The position numbers and the translations under genes were made by a program. A stretch of 64,000 bases of DNA from a virus, in the IMG/VR virus record IMGVR_UViG_3300025073_000027, positions 1 to 64,000 of that record. One strand, 5' to 3'. Below the pieces are notes generated by a model, which worked only from the letters and a program-made list of their open reading frames with translations, was not told the DNA's origin and ran no database searches. Positions 15,029-23,569 of this stretch are shown here, piece after piece; the first letter of the stretch is position 1; each line of letters opens with the position of its first letter.

Positions 15029-15244
15029 TTATTTGTTTACAATAGTCCAGTAACCCAATTTAATTTCATCTATAATCCGTTCAACACTCCAAGTAAGTCC
15101 ATCTGCTCTAACATATGCACCATCCCAAATAATAGAAAATACTTGTTCTTTTTTTATTCCTGCCCAAAATTGATCCTCATTCGATTTCAAATATGTAAAA
15201 TTACGTAATCCTAATTCATTTTTAGGAAATTTATTAATATCCAT
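15029..15244 (-). CDS. Hypothetical protein, 71 aa
   Basis: The start MDINKFPK follows AAGGA by 8 nt; the ATG at 15262 overlaps the intercistronic element and is rejected. Aromatic-rich soluble protein (FWAGIKKEQVFSIIWDG). Unknown. Confidence 0.7.
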   Translation of the reverse strand: MDINKFPKNELGLRNFTYLKSNEDQFWAGIKKEQVFSIIWDGAYVRADGLTWSVERIIDEIKLGYWTIVNK

Positions 15245-15277
15245 TCTTATATCCTTATTCATTATAAAATTGATCTT

Positions 15278-15787
15278 TTATCGTAAAGATTTTATGTTAT
15301 ATATTTCTTGTTGAAAACTATCCCATTCTTCACCATCTTCAGGATTATTTTTTTCGCGTGGTTTTTCTTTTTCAAAATCTTTATCAATAAGATCACAATC
15401 ATCATAATCTACATAACCACCAAAAAATTCTACTAATCCTGTTCCAACCAATCTCCAAAATTCATTATAGCCACCAGAAATACAACGCATATTTTCACTT
15501 GTTTCAAAATGATAATAGCCAGTATGCCATTGTTTATCTATAAAATTATTTTGAATTTCGATAGTACAAAAACCTGGACGATAATTAGATCTAGGAAAAA
15601 CAATATAATCATCTTCCTTTTCTTCTTTAGTGATAAATGTTTCTCTAACACCATCTACTTTACAATACCAACCACCTCCCGATAAACTTACTTTATATTT
15701 ATCAAGATCCAAAAGAATACCAATAACATCACAAACATCACTAAAACGAGTATCAGAAGGTAAATAAATATTACATGAAATTCCCAT
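15278..15787 (-). CDS. Hypothetical protein, 169 aa
   Basis: AAAGGAA site. It begins MGISCNIYLPSDTRFSDVCDVIGILL and has a central beta part with WHTGYYHFE and an acidic charged tail (residues about 130-160). Looks like a conserved soluble phage protein; no function known. Confidence 0.75.
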   Translation of the reverse strand: MGISCNIYLPSDTRFSDVCDVIGILLDLDKYKVSLSGGGWYCKVDGVRETFITKEEKEDDYIVFPRSNYRPGFCTIEIQNNFIDKQWHTGYYHFETSENMRCISGGYNEFWRLVGTGLVEFFGGYVDYDDCDLIDKDFEKEKPREKNNPEDGEEWDSFQQEIYNIKSLR

Positions 15788-15812
15788 TATGTTTTTCCTT
15801 TTCTGCTATATA

Positions 15813-16838
15813 TTACTTTTTTGCCCAATCCAAAATAACATTAGCTGCATTTGCCATAGTATTAGCACGATTACCGAACAATATTGAATAATTGGATGGT
15901 TTTTTTGTTACCCTACCATGATTTTCATATTCTGTTATCGAATTAAACACACCCCAACCATCAGGAGTAATTTGAATACCATTACCACTAAATAAACTTT
16001 CAACTGCAACTCGATCACGTTCTGCTTTTTCTTTTAGAATATCAATTTTTTCTTGCTTTTCTGCTCGTAATCTAGAAGGAAAATCTACAGGAATAGGTTT
16101 AGGATCTGGATAAATTTTAAATAAAAGATCTGCAAGAGATTTTTGATTTTCAACGGCCTTCTTTGCCATAAAATTAAACATAGCAGAAGCAGTATTTACT
16201 TGATTTAATGCCTTTTCCTGAACATGTTCCATCCAAATGCCTAAATCACGCTCTAAATTGTTACTGTTATGTCTACCACTCCAAATTTTGCCTTTACCTG
16301 CTTCATTACCGGTTTCTCTTTCGCCTTCGTTTACTGCCATAGTAAAAGTGTTATTGCAAACTACCCTTACAGAAACAACATAAAGAGTAGCACCAAATTT
16401 ACCATCATAGCCCACCGCAACAAAACCATAAAGATTCACTAAATCGCCATTTACATCAAATGAAGGTAGTACCCATGTGAGAAATAGTTTTTCTCCATTG
16501 CCTAATAGCCCCAAAGTTTCTACTGGTTCTTTTACCCATTGATCAAATTGTTCACAAATTTCAAGTGGTTGAAGAATATTATAATTCTTTTTTACAAATC
16601 CAAGTAATTTTTCATTAGGATTCGAGGGAATAGCAGAACGAATAATTGCATAATCTCCTGTTACCTCTTGCAATTCTCCATTCAAAAATACACTTACTGG
16701 ACGTTTCTCATAAAACACACCCTCAAGAATAGAAAATGCCTCAACCGCACCACGAGAGGTTTCAGAAACAAAACCCAAATTATGCCAAGCGGGAGTATTA
16801 TTTAAATATACATTGTTTCCCATAATATTGTGTGCCAT
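15813..16838 (-). CDS. DUF932 (TIGR03299, phage/plasmid-like) protein
   Basis: 341 residues, AAGGA site. TPAWHNLG near the N-terminus, YAIIRS, and VRVVCNNTFTMAV in the middle followed by RHNSN are hallmarks of DUF932, a family common on phages and plasmids. Its biochemical role is unsettled; a link to DNA recombination or replication has been suggested for some members. It heads its own unit from the promoter at 16874-16902. Confidence 0.88.
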   Translation of the reverse strand: MAHNIMGNNVYLNNTPAWHNLGFVSETSRGAVEAFSILEGVFYEKRPVSVFLNGELQEVTGDYAIIRSAIPSNPNEKLLGFVKKNYNILQPLEICEQFDQWVKEPVETLGLLGNGEKLFLTWVLPSFDVNGDLVNLYGFVAVGYDGKFGATLYVVSVRVVCNNTFTMAVNEGERETGNEAGKGKIWSGRHNSNNLERDLGIWMEHVQEKALNQVNTASAMFNFMAKKAVENQKSLADLLFKIYPDPKPIPVDFPSRLRAEKQEKIDILKEKAERDRVAVESLFSGNGIQITPDGWGVFNSITEYENHGRVTKKPSNYSILFGNRANTMANAANVILDWAKK

Positions 16839-16873
16839 AATTTTTATTCCTTATCCTTATTGTACTATAATTT

Positions 16874-16902
16874 ATTTTATTACATATTTGTAATTTTGTC
16901 AA
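16874..16902 (-). promoter_or_regulatory. Consensus promoter upstream of the DUF932 gene
   Basis: Minus strand TTGACA (16897-16902), 17-bp spacer, TAAAAT (16874-16879), about 35 bp from the ATG at 16838. Confidence 0.8.
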
Positions 16903-16938
16903 GAGGGAATTTTATAATTTTATAAAATTCATATTTTA

Positions 16939-17352
16939 TTAACTATGACACAAATACTCTAATGCTTTTTCGTAACGATGTATTAAATTATTATAACGAT
17001 TAAAATAAACAAATTTAGCACTATGAAGATTTTCTTCCAAATCAGCAATCTTAACTTTAGTTGCAACTTTATATCTTGCTACTCGTCTAATATAAGTATC
17101 TAAGTATAATTCACCATTTCGCCTTGTGAGAAAATCAACTGCTGTTGCTATTTCATCACCAAAATTTAATTCTATATCATTTAAAGTAATATTTGTATCT
17201 TCTACAACATCGTGCAATAAGGCAACAGTCTTAATTATTGGATCTTCAAAATGCCTTGCTACCATAAGAGGATGAACAATATAGGGCAAATCACCATATT
17301 TTTGATCACCGTGAGCATTTATAACAAATCGAATTGTTTCTTCAATATCCAT
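16939..17352 (-). CDS. HD-domain hydrolase, SpoT/MESH1-like (putative small alarmone hydrolase)
   Basis: 137 residues, AAGGA site. The order is AHGDQKYGDLPYIVHP (H27), ALLHDVVEDT (H47-D48 with E51-D52) and KIADLEEN (D104, N108). H27, H47, D48 and D104 are the four metal ligands of the RelA/SpoT hydrolase fold; the FGDEIATAVDFLTR segment also fits. Stand-alone MESH1/SAH enzymes remove the 3'-pyrophosphate of (p)ppGpp; a phage copy could relieve host starvation signalling or alarmone-based defence. Some HD proteins of this size act on other nucleotides, so the substrate is inferred. Confidence 0.85.
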   Translation of the reverse strand: MDIEETIRFVINAHGDQKYGDLPYIVHPLMVARHFEDPIIKTVALLHDVVEDTNITLNDIELNFGDEIATAVDFLTRRNGELYLDTYIRRVARYKVATKVKIADLEENLHSAKFVYFNRYNNLIHRYEKALEYLCHS

Positions 17353-17358
17353 TAATTA

Positions 17359-17667
17359 TTATCCTTCCTCTTCATCATCGAACCAATCTTCAAAATATTC
17401 ATCCTCTTCATCCTCTTCATCTTCCTCGTCTTCATCCCAATCAATATCATCATATTCTTTTTCAGCACTACCCACATTAACCCACTTCATAACCGTTTGC
17501 AAGAGATGATCATAATCACCGGACATAGCTTCATTTTGAAATTCAGTAATTTTTTCTGCGGAAACACCCGCTTTCCTCATAGCCTTAGAAACATTTCCTA
17601 AAACACTAAATGCATTTCCATCATTACCGATTAATTCAACATAGATATTAGGGTATTTTACGTCCAT
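17359..17667 (-). CDS. Conserved phage protein with acidic C-terminal tail
   Basis: AGGAG site. Residues 1-65 (YVELIGNDGNAFSVLGNVSKAMRKAGVS, then EAMSGDYDHLLQTVMKWV) are a block I recognise from many phage genomes; the last 30 residues are nearly all Asp, Glu and aromatic. Acidic tails can mimic DNA, but no activity is known. Confidence 0.82.
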   Translation of the reverse strand: MDVKYPNIYVELIGNDGNAFSVLGNVSKAMRKAGVSAEKITEFQNEAMSGDYDHLLQTVMKWVNVGSAEKEYDDIDWDEDEEDEEDEEDEYFEDWFDDEEEG

Positions 17668-17708
17668 TTTATTTATTCTCCTGTTATATGAAATAAAGAT
17701 TTTATGAG

Positions 17709-18026
17709 TTATTCAATCCCTAAACTTTGATAAGCCTTTTCCATTTCTTCAGCTAATTTTTTTGCCTCTTCATATCCTTCTAATCTAATTTCATTGGTAT
17801 CAATATCAGTAATAAAATTCCATCTATTTTGAAAACCAATTATATTAACATTATGATCATTAAGCAAATCTAATAATTCAGATATATAATCGTGTAATTC
17901 TTCTAATTCTTCTTTTTTACCAGCATCTTCAGGACTATCAAAATATTCATCTTCTGCAATTACATCATTCCTGAATGCATCGTAAATACTACCACCATAT
18001 GTTACATAGATCCGATATTTTAACAT
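17709..18026 (-). CDS. Hypothetical protein, 105 aa
   Basis: GAGGAG site. It starts MLKYRIYVTYGGSIY and has long acidic helices (KKEELEELHDYISELLDLL and EEAKKLAEEMEKAYQ). Unknown. Confidence 0.72.
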   Translation of the reverse strand: MLKYRIYVTYGGSIYDAFRNDVIAEDEYFDSPEDAGKKEELEELHDYISELLDLLNDHNVNIIGFQNRWNFITDIDTNEIRLEGYEEAKKLAEEMEKAYQSLGIE

Positions 18027-18043
18027 TTTGTTTACTCCTCATA

Positions 18044-18262
18044 TTATTTATTCTTTTTCATGTACTCATTCTTTATTTCTTTAGATAAAGAATTTATATT
18101 ACCATCAATTAAAGGGCATTTAATAAACATGCATCTATGAGGTACAATATAATAAATTGCACACATTAGATTACCATGTTTATCCGTAGTGGGATAATCA
18201 TGTCGCGCAGCCCATTTATATCTACAATTTTTAAATTCTTTTAACCATTCTTTTTGATTCAT
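18044..18262 (-). CDS. Small Cys-containing protein, 72 aa
   Basis: No good ribosome binding site, but position and direction fit. CRYKWAARHDYPTTDKHGNLMC and HRCMFIKCP give four cysteines and two histidines, a possible metal site. Unknown function. Confidence 0.62.
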   Translation of the reverse strand: MNQKEWLKEFKNCRYKWAARHDYPTTDKHGNLMCAIYYIVPHRCMFIKCPLIDGNINSLSKEIKNEYMKKNK

Positions 18263-18301
18263 AATAAAATCTATTTTTTATAATAAAATGCAAATTTCAT
18301 T

Positions 18302-18730
18302 CTAATAATAAATTTCTCGGCCATAATCAACAAAACCCTCTAACTTCTTACCTGTTATACGCTTATATATTCTCAATGCACCATCATAACTTACTATTTT
18401 CATTTTCCAATTATCGCCAGTAATAACAAGTGGATTTTCCAGATCTGGAAAACGTTTAAAGTAATAAATAATAAAATTTCTTGAATAACCATGCTGATAA
18501 AAATTACCTCTCTTTTTAGCATTAGTTTTTGTATATTCAGTATCAATATAAATTTTCAAATGATCTGATTGTACATCAATAATGTCACCTTTTTCCCATT
18601 CATGAATAGGCTTATCTGTTACCTTAGCATGATCATTCCAATCCCAATTTTCAGGAAGAGTTTTCATAAATAATTCAATTTTTCTAGAAATTAAATCGCG
18701 TTCGTTTTTATTGTAACCAAAATTAGCCAT
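18302..18730 (-). CDS. Hypothetical protein, 142 aa
   Basis: AAGGA site. The product is basic and aromatic-rich, with a helical start (NERDLISRKIELFMKTL) and a beta-rich remainder (HLKIYIDTEYTKTN, NFIIYYFKRFPDLENP). No family recognised. Confidence 0.72.
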   Translation of the reverse strand: MANFGYNKNERDLISRKIELFMKTLPENWDWNDHAKVTDKPIHEWEKGDIIDVQSDHLKIYIDTEYTKTNAKKRGNFYQHGYSRNFIIYYFKRFPDLENPLVITGDNWKMKIVSYDGALRIYKRITGKKLEGFVDYGREIYY

Positions 18731-18779
18731 AATTTTTAATCCTTATTTGTTATATACAATAAAAGAATGTTTTTATTTG

Positions 18780-19019
18780 TTATGATATAAACTGCTTTAC
18801 GCTTAAATAAGTCCAACTGTAAACTTTACGTAATGGACATTGAGGCCCACTATAAATTTTCGCATTAGATAAATACTCTTTCTTCCCCTCCCACAATTCT
18901 ACACTCCTACCAGTAGATGAAATTTTAAAAAATTGATTAGATGATAAATTTACGGTTAAATTTTTAATAATAGCTGATTTTACAGTAGGATTGATTGTAC
19001 CGGTTTTATCAATTAGCAT
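18780..19019 (-). CDS. Hypothetical protein, 79 aa
   Basis: AGGAG site. Beta-rich small protein (IKNLTVNLSSNQFFKISS). From here leftward-array genes use ATAACAGGAG-like sites more often, a local style shared to about 26 kb. Unknown. Confidence 0.68.
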   Translation of the reverse strand: MLIDKTGTINPTVKSAIIKNLTVNLSSNQFFKISSTGRSVELWEGKKEYLSNAKIYSGPQCPLRKVYSWTYLSVKQFIS

Positions 19020-19081
19020 TTTATAATTATCTCCTATTATTATAATTTACTGTTATATAAATTTATTATATCATAAAAATA

Positions 19082-19270
19082 TTATTTTATTTCAAATCCA
19101 TATTCATTATATTTTTTATCAACATCTTTATAACAAGTTTTCCATCTATCAATATGAGTATTACCGATAAAAAAACTATCATAATTTTTATTATAAATTC
19201 CCCAACATGCCCCCAACCAATATTTTTTACTATCTTCTAAAATAATTTGACCGGTTTTATTTTTATTCAT
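19082..19270 (-). CDS. Hypothetical protein, 62 aa
   Basis: AGGAG site. KKYWLGACWGIYNKNYDSFF is aromatic-rich. Preceded by an ATAAAA-N7-TTTTAT element at 19287-19305. Unknown. Confidence 0.68.
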   Translation of the reverse strand: MNKNKTGQIILEDSKKYWLGACWGIYNKNYDSFFIGNTHIDRWKTCYKDVDKKYNEYGFEIK

Positions 19271-19450
19271 TTTTATTCTCCTAATAATAAAATCGGATTT
19301 TTTATCTGTTATCTGTTATGGTATCCTGTTGTTCAATAGGATATTTTATAAATTATAAGTAGTAATAATATAATCAATAGTAATATGTCAATAGCGTCTA
19401 TTTGTTTTTTCATATTGTTTTTTCATAAGAAATATACCAGTAATTTACCA

Positions 19451-19822
19451 TTAACATGCCAAATAATTACCCTCTTTTAATCCATTAGTTACAATGTTAT
19501 TGTGCTTTACACATTCATAGCAGATTGATTCAACATCAAAACCAATATGATGATCATCTTTTAAATAAAGAGTATTTTTTATGCTTCCATTGTTATAATA
19601 ACGGGTTTTAAAATTATAGGTTAAAAATAATGCTACAATTTGATTAGCATTATCTGGTTGAACCTCCATAATATTATATTTTACTTCAAAATTTAAACCG
19701 GTATTTTCGTAGATGTGTCTAATTGCTACATCATTATAAACCTCCAAAATAATAATTTTGGGTAATTCTACAGTATATGGTTGACCATTTCCATTGATTC
19801 TAGTAATTGTATTTTCACACAT
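19451..19822 (-). CDS. Hypothetical protein, 123 aa
   Basis: AGGAG site; first gene after the perfect promoter at 19878-19906. Mixed beta protein with a late ICYECVKHN cysteine pair. No family recognised. Confidence 0.72.
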   Translation of the reverse strand: MCENTITRINGNGQPYTVELPKIIILEVYNDVAIRHIYENTGLNFEVKYNIMEVQPDNANQIVALFLTYNFKTRYYNNGSIKNTLYLKDDHHIGFDVESICYECVKHNNIVTNGLKEGNYLAC

Positions 19823-19877
19823 TTTATAATCTCCTGTATTTGTGATTGTTATCTGTTATCTGTTATTCGATATATTG

Positions 19878-19906
19878 ATTATAAATCAATTTACAAATTT
19901 TGTCAA
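19878..19906 (-). promoter_or_regulatory. Perfect consensus promoter
   Basis: Minus strand TTGACA (19901-19906), 17-bp spacer, TATAAT (19878-19883). It starts a transcript about 55 bp before the ATG at 19822. Confidence 0.85.
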
Positions 19907-19938
19907 TCATAAAAAATAATAATTATAAAATTGTTATT

Positions 19939-20241
19939 TTATTTTACATATGAATTATATACCGGATATTTTTCCACAAATTGAATTGTGGCATTAAATA
20001 AGTTAGGAGAAATAGAAAAACCATATGCATCATATGTTATAAGTTCCCTATCTTTAAATATATTGTAACATTCCTTACAATCATTTAGATCAGAATAACC
20101 TTCTAAAATTAAATTTACCTCATACTGTATACAAAAATTCTTTATTTTATTTTTATCAGTTATCTTTATATCATTATTCAATAAAAATGATATATCATTC
20201 ATTCTATTTACTACGCGCCGTAAAAATGGAGTAATTGACAT
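19939..20241 (-). CDS. Hypothetical protein, 100 aa
   Basis: AGGAG site within ATAACAGGAG. Helical N-terminal half; LEGYSDLNDCKECYNIFKD contains a CxxC pair. Unknown. Confidence 0.7.
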   Translation of the reverse strand: MSITPFLRRVVNRMNDISFLLNNDIKITDKNKIKNFCIQYEVNLILEGYSDLNDCKECYNIFKDRELITYDAYGFSISPNLFNATIQFVEKYPVYNSYVK

Positions 20242-20277
20242 TATATAATCTCCTGTTATCCTAATAAAAGTAATATT

Positions 20278-20550
20278 TTATCCTTTTAAATCATACATAT
20301 AATCAATATGATTATCATACCACGCGCCGCCGGTAATTTGAAAATGGATTAATCCTAATTCTAATAAAGCTTGTATAGCCTCATTTTCAGTATTAAATGA
20401 TTTTACTCTTGTTATAGGTAAATTTAAACTGTTTTTATCAGTATATGTTAATTCAATGGGTACACTTCCAACAATAGTATATTTATTGTTAGGAGTTTTT
20501 ATAATTGCAGTAGAAAATTTTCTATTGCCAAAAAATGATGATACGCTCAT
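20278..20550 (-). CDS. Hypothetical protein, 90 aa
   Basis: The start MSVSSFFGNRK follows AAAGGAG by 6 nt; the ATG at 20571 precedes the site. Contains TENEAIQALLELGLIHFQIT. Unknown. Confidence 0.7.
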   Translation of the reverse strand: MSVSSFFGNRKFSTAIIKTPNNKYTIVGSVPIELTYTDKNSLNLPITRVKSFNTENEAIQALLELGLIHFQITGGAWYDNHIDYMYDLKG

Positions 20551-20561
20551 TTTATACTCCT

Positions 20562-20759
20562 TTAATGACAATAATATTTTGAAGTTTTAAATCCGTAAAC
20601 TTGATTAATATATTCTGGTAAAATCCATTCTGTTATAACGTCTTTTACTGATTTATTATAAGGATTATAATATATTCCTACCATTTCAGGAATTCCAAAT
20701 TTTGAATGTTCTTTTTTAGTCCATATTTCAACCCAAAATTTATTATTGTTTTTTAACAT
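20562..20759 (-). CDS. Hypothetical protein, 65 aa
   Basis: AGGAG site. Starts MLKNNNKFWVEIWTKKEH; aromatic, near-neutral. Ends 12 bp before the next start, so co-transcribed. Unknown. Confidence 0.68.
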   Translation of the reverse strand: MLKNNNKFWVEIWTKKEHSKFGIPEMVGIYYNPYNKSVKDVITEWILPEYINQVYGFKTSKYYCH

Positions 20760-20785
20760 TATATAATCTCCTATTATGTTATCAA

Positions 20786-21007
20786 TTATTCATTTATCAT
20801 ACAAGCTAAACATTGACTCTTAATTTTACAATCAATACAACCTTTTTCTAGACTGTTATAATAATTTTCTGAATCATCCAACCAATGATTATTTACCGAT
20901 AAAATGCCACTTGCTAACAATGAGGATAAGCACAATATAGACTCAATGTCATTTGATTTATGAATGATAGGATATCCGATATTTACGGTTTTTTTACTGT
21001 TTAACAT
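20786..21007 (-). CDS. Small protein with C-terminal CxxC-x5-CxxC cluster
   Basis: AGGAG site. The last 20 residues hold CIDCKIKSQCLAC, four cysteines spaced like a zinc knuckle or small Fe-S site. The N-terminal half is hydrophobic-rich (IESILCLSSLLASGIL). Unknown role. Confidence 0.7.
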   Translation of the reverse strand: MLNSKKTVNIGYPIIHKSNDIESILCLSSLLASGILSVNNHWLDDSENYYNSLEKGCIDCKIKSQCLACMINE

Positions 21008-21032
21008 GGGATATACTCCTGTTATGATCTAA

Positions 21033-21281
21033 TTACCATTTATTTATATCAGATAAATTGTTATATAATCTCTCGCATATTGCCTCATATTTTAACGCCT
21101 CTTGAATATCACCGGATTCCCTTAGATCCATAGCAATTTTTTTATTTATAGCATATGCCTTAATAATCTTTATATCTGGTATGCTTATATTATACTTTTT
21201 AGCAGATAACCTAACATGGTTATCAATTTCACCAAATAAGGATAATAAATCATCTTTACTCATACAGTCTAGATTTAACAT
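21033..21281 (-). CDS. Helical hypothetical protein, 82 aa
   Basis: AGGAG site. Helix-rich (DDLLSLFGEIDNHVRLSAKKY, ALKYEAICERLYNNL). No family recognised. Confidence 0.7.
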   Translation of the reverse strand: MLNLDCMSKDDLLSLFGEIDNHVRLSAKKYNISIPDIKIIKAYAINKKIAMDLRESGDIQEALKYEAICERLYNNLSDINKW

Positions 21282-21299
21282 GATTTATTCTCCTATGAT

Positions 21300-21536
21300 C
21301 TAATTTGATTTATTAGTTAAATCCATTATATCAATGTGACAAGCTATACCCTCTGTTGTTTGTGATTCAAAAATGGGAATCCCCTTATCATCATATAAAA
21401 CAATCGTTTTATAACCATTGTTTTCAATTACATTAAATGCATGTAATTTTAATTTTTTTGTTTTTTCCCATTCATTAATAAGTTTTGCCGGATTTTCTTC
21501 ATCTGTAAAATTAAAACCATTTTGTGTAAATTTCAT
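21300..21536 (-). CDS. Hypothetical protein, 78 aa
   Basis: AAGGAA site. Includes a helix PAKLINEWEKTKKLK and beta part YKTIVLYDDKGIPIFES. Unknown. Confidence 0.68.
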   Translation of the reverse strand: MKFTQNGFNFTDEENPAKLINEWEKTKKLKLHAFNVIENNGYKTIVLYDDKGIPIFESQTTEGIACHIDIMDLTNKSN

Positions 21537-21567
21537 TTCTGCTATTCCTTATAATAAAACTGGTATT

Positions 21568-21759
21568 TTATTGTTCTATTTTTTCCCCAAATCCAAAAAT
21601 AAATAAATTTGGAGAAATTCCAATCATAAAATAATACTGAAAAATATCCCAATCAAATTTATCAGATGATAAATGAGCAAAAATTATACCAATAATAATA
21701 AAAATTATAAACCAAATAAAAGTAGCTTTATTTGTTATCTTAAACGTATGCGTTTTCAT
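21568..21759 (-). CDS. Two-span membrane protein, 63 aa
   Basis: AAGGAA site. Hydrophobic segments at about 12-29 and 40-56 separated by a short acidic loop. Unknown role. Confidence 0.7.
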   Translation of the reverse strand: MKTHTFKITNKATFIWFIIFIIIGIIFAHLSSDKFDWDIFQYYFMIGISPNLFIFGFGEKIEQ

Positions 21760-21853
21760 TATATATATTCCTTGCCTCTTTTGTTCTGAATGTTTTTATA
21801 ATCCACATGTTATTTACTCCTATTATACAATGAAAATATAATTTTATTGCCTG

Positions 21854-22534
21854 TTATTTATCAGATAAAATAGGCATACTGTTATAAATGGATCTTACCT
21901 TTACAATGTCAATTTGTTCTAATTTACTACCATTCCAGTAATATAAATCATTTTGGGTATTTTGATTAAATTTAAATCTTTTTTCTTCTTCTTTTATAAT
22001 TTCATCATTAAAATTATGTTTATGATAAATTAACCATGTACCAGTATTTCTTACAAACCATAAAAATTTATTAGGTTTAATGGTATGAAGTAATAAAGCT
22101 TCGTGATAATAAAAATCTGTTTTATAGTGGATGATTTTATTATCTGCTATAGGTTTAAGAATTAACCAAATAGGATTATTTCTACCCTCTAAAATTTGCT
22201 TTTTAATTAATCTCATATTCCTTTTTACTTGTTTTTCACCCTCAATTAATGCTTTTTCTCCTACCAAATTTATAGTGCGCTCCCTATTTTGCCAATTTGC
22301 AAGAGAATCGTTTTCATGTAATAATAACCTATAATGTATTTGTTCTATACCCCTATATTTTTGTATTGATAATTTTTCTCTATCAATATCTGCCGAAACT
22401 TCTAAATATTCTTTTATATCTTCATATGGATAATAATAAGATTTACCCTTATTAACTGTTATCAATACAGATATTTCACCTGTATTTGTTAGGGTATAAT
22501 TTTTAAGGTTTTTTGTTCTCATTTTTGTTGTCAT
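21854..22534 (-). CDS. Hypothetical protein, 226 aa
   Basis: AAAGGA site. Larger than most neighbours; basic, with TNTGEISVLITVNKGKSYYYP early on, a Lys-rich helix (EKQVKRNMRLIKKQILEG) and a Trp-rich later part (FLWFVRNTGTWLIYH). I do not recognise a family; nucleic-acid binding would fit its charge. Confidence 0.74.
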   Translation of the reverse strand: MTTKMRTKNLKNYTLTNTGEISVLITVNKGKSYYYPYEDIKEYLEVSADIDREKLSIQKYRGIEQIHYRLLLHENDSLANWQNRERTINLVGEKALIEGEKQVKRNMRLIKKQILEGRNNPIWLILKPIADNKIIHYKTDFYYHEALLLHTIKPNKFLWFVRNTGTWLIYHKHNFNDEIIKEEEKRFKFNQNTQNDLYYWNGSKLEQIDIVKVRSIYNSMPILSDK

Positions 22535-22584
22535 TGGATTTTATCCTTTATATGATTATATCTTATTTTTGTTATGGTTTTCTG

Positions 22585-22773
22585 TTATCTTACAATGATT
22601 CTAGTTAATCCCTTATAATTTTCATTATACCACATTACATAAAATAGCGCGCCTATTTTATCGATAAATTTGGCAACAATTGTTATTTCTTCTTTTTCAT
22701 CATTGGTACAAAAATATCCTACTTCATACCATTTACCAGTATGATATTTAGTTAAATCTGTTATATTTATCAT
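22585..22773 (-). CDS. Hypothetical protein, 62 aa
   Basis: AAGGA site. Begins MINITDLTKYHTGKWYEVGYF, beta-rich, resembling a small SH3-like barrel by pattern only. Unknown. Confidence 0.68.
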   Translation of the reverse strand: MINITDLTKYHTGKWYEVGYFCTNDEKEEITIVAKFIDKIGALFYVMWYNENYKGLTRIIVR

Positions 22774-22817
22774 TATACTTTATTCCTTATTTTTGTTATG
22801 ATAAAAATACGATTTTA

Positions 22818-23024
22818 TTATATCCAAATTGTTTTTATAGGATTGACATTTTTAGCCAAATTTATTTGATCATTTGCAAGCTTTTTTTCTTCTTCATTCC
22901 ATTTTGTATAATGTAAAAATTTATTGTTTTTATACATTGTGGCAAGTATATCTTCTTCAATTGTGTGTACCAATACATAGTAATTATCATTATTTATTAT
23001 TAGATTATTTTTGGTTATAATCAT
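22818..23024 (-). CDS. Hypothetical protein, 68 aa
   Basis: The start MIITKNN is chosen because GGAG lies 10 nt upstream; the longer frame to 23102 has no site. YYVLVHTIEEDILATMY then a helix NEEEKKLANDQINLAK. Stop overlaps the 22801-22818 element. Confidence 0.65.
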   Translation of the reverse strand: MIITKNNLIINNDNYYVLVHTIEEDILATMYKNNKFLHYTKWNEEEKKLANDQINLAKNVNPIKTIWI

Positions 23025-23082
23025 TTGATTTTTACTCCATAATTCTGTTATAGTCAAATAAAAAATACATTTTATCCGGTTT

Positions 23083-23229
23083 TTATTCTTCAGTAATAAC
23101 AATTTTTAAACTGTTTACAAGTGTAATTATAATTCGATAAGTAATAATTTTATCACTTGCTAAAATGATTATACCCTTATTAGAGTATTTCATTATTACC
23201 AATTTTATACCATTTATTGTATATTTCAT
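23083..23229 (-). CDS. Small hydrophobic protein, 48 aa
   Basis: 48 codons (begins MKYTINGIKL), GAGGA about 13 nt upstream. Rich in Ile and Val, beta by composition. It lies just downstream of the HicA gene but lacks HicB features, so it is not assigned as antitoxin. Confidence 0.52.
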   Translation of the reverse strand: MKYTINGIKLVIMKYSNKGIIILASDKIITYRIIITLVNSLKIVITEE

Positions 23230-23246
23230 ATATTATTTTTATCCTC

Positions 23247-23462
23247 TTATTTCTGATAATAATTATCACCCTCAATTAATTTGATTACATTTCTTAATGT
23301 CCCTCTTGAAACGTCCTTACCCTTTGGAATGCTTAAGGGAGGTTTATTATTACCCTTATAAATATCATGGCTACCTGTAGTATGATCATAATAATAACCT
23401 TCATTTTCTACCAGTTTAATAAGATCTTTTCGTTTTCGAATATTGGTTAATGAATTTTTCAT
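23247..23462 (-). CDS. HicA-family mRNA interferase-like protein (orphan)
   Basis: From MKNSLTN (AGGA 8-9 nt upstream; the longer frame starts inside the promoter) the product has 71 residues, normal for HicA. It shows the full layout: KRKDLIKLVENEGYYYD, then TTGSHDIYKG with the catalytic-position His, then PPLSIPKGKDVSRGTLRNVIKLIEG. HicA toxins cleave mRNA and are neutralised by HicB; no HicB-like gene is adjacent. Without one, the protein may be a weakened, recruited dsRNA-binding-fold protein acting on host or phage RNA. It heads a unit from a perfect promoter at 23502-23530. Confidence 0.82.
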   Translation of the reverse strand: MKNSLTNIRKRKDLIKLVENEGYYYDHTTGSHDIYKGNNKPPLSIPKGKDVSRGTLRNVIKLIEGDNYYQK

Positions 23463-23501
23463 TTCTGTTATCCTATTATCTATTATTGTTATTCTGTTAT
23501 T

Positions 23502-23530
23502 ATTATAAATGTTTTCTATTTTATTGTCAA
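23502..23530 (-). promoter_or_regulatory. Perfect consensus promoter upstream of the HicA gene
   Basis: Minus strand TTGACA (23525-23530), 17-bp spacer, TATAAT (23502-23507), 40 bp before the HicA start codon. Confidence 0.85.
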
Positions 23531-23569
23531 TTATCATATTTTACAAATATCCAATTTGTGCTATTTGTG

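Noticed and set aside
19386-19391. Leftward TTGACA box upstream of 19,270
   Set aside because: No good -10 at the right distance (TTATTA at 17 bp, TATATT at 14 bp), so I did not call a promoter.
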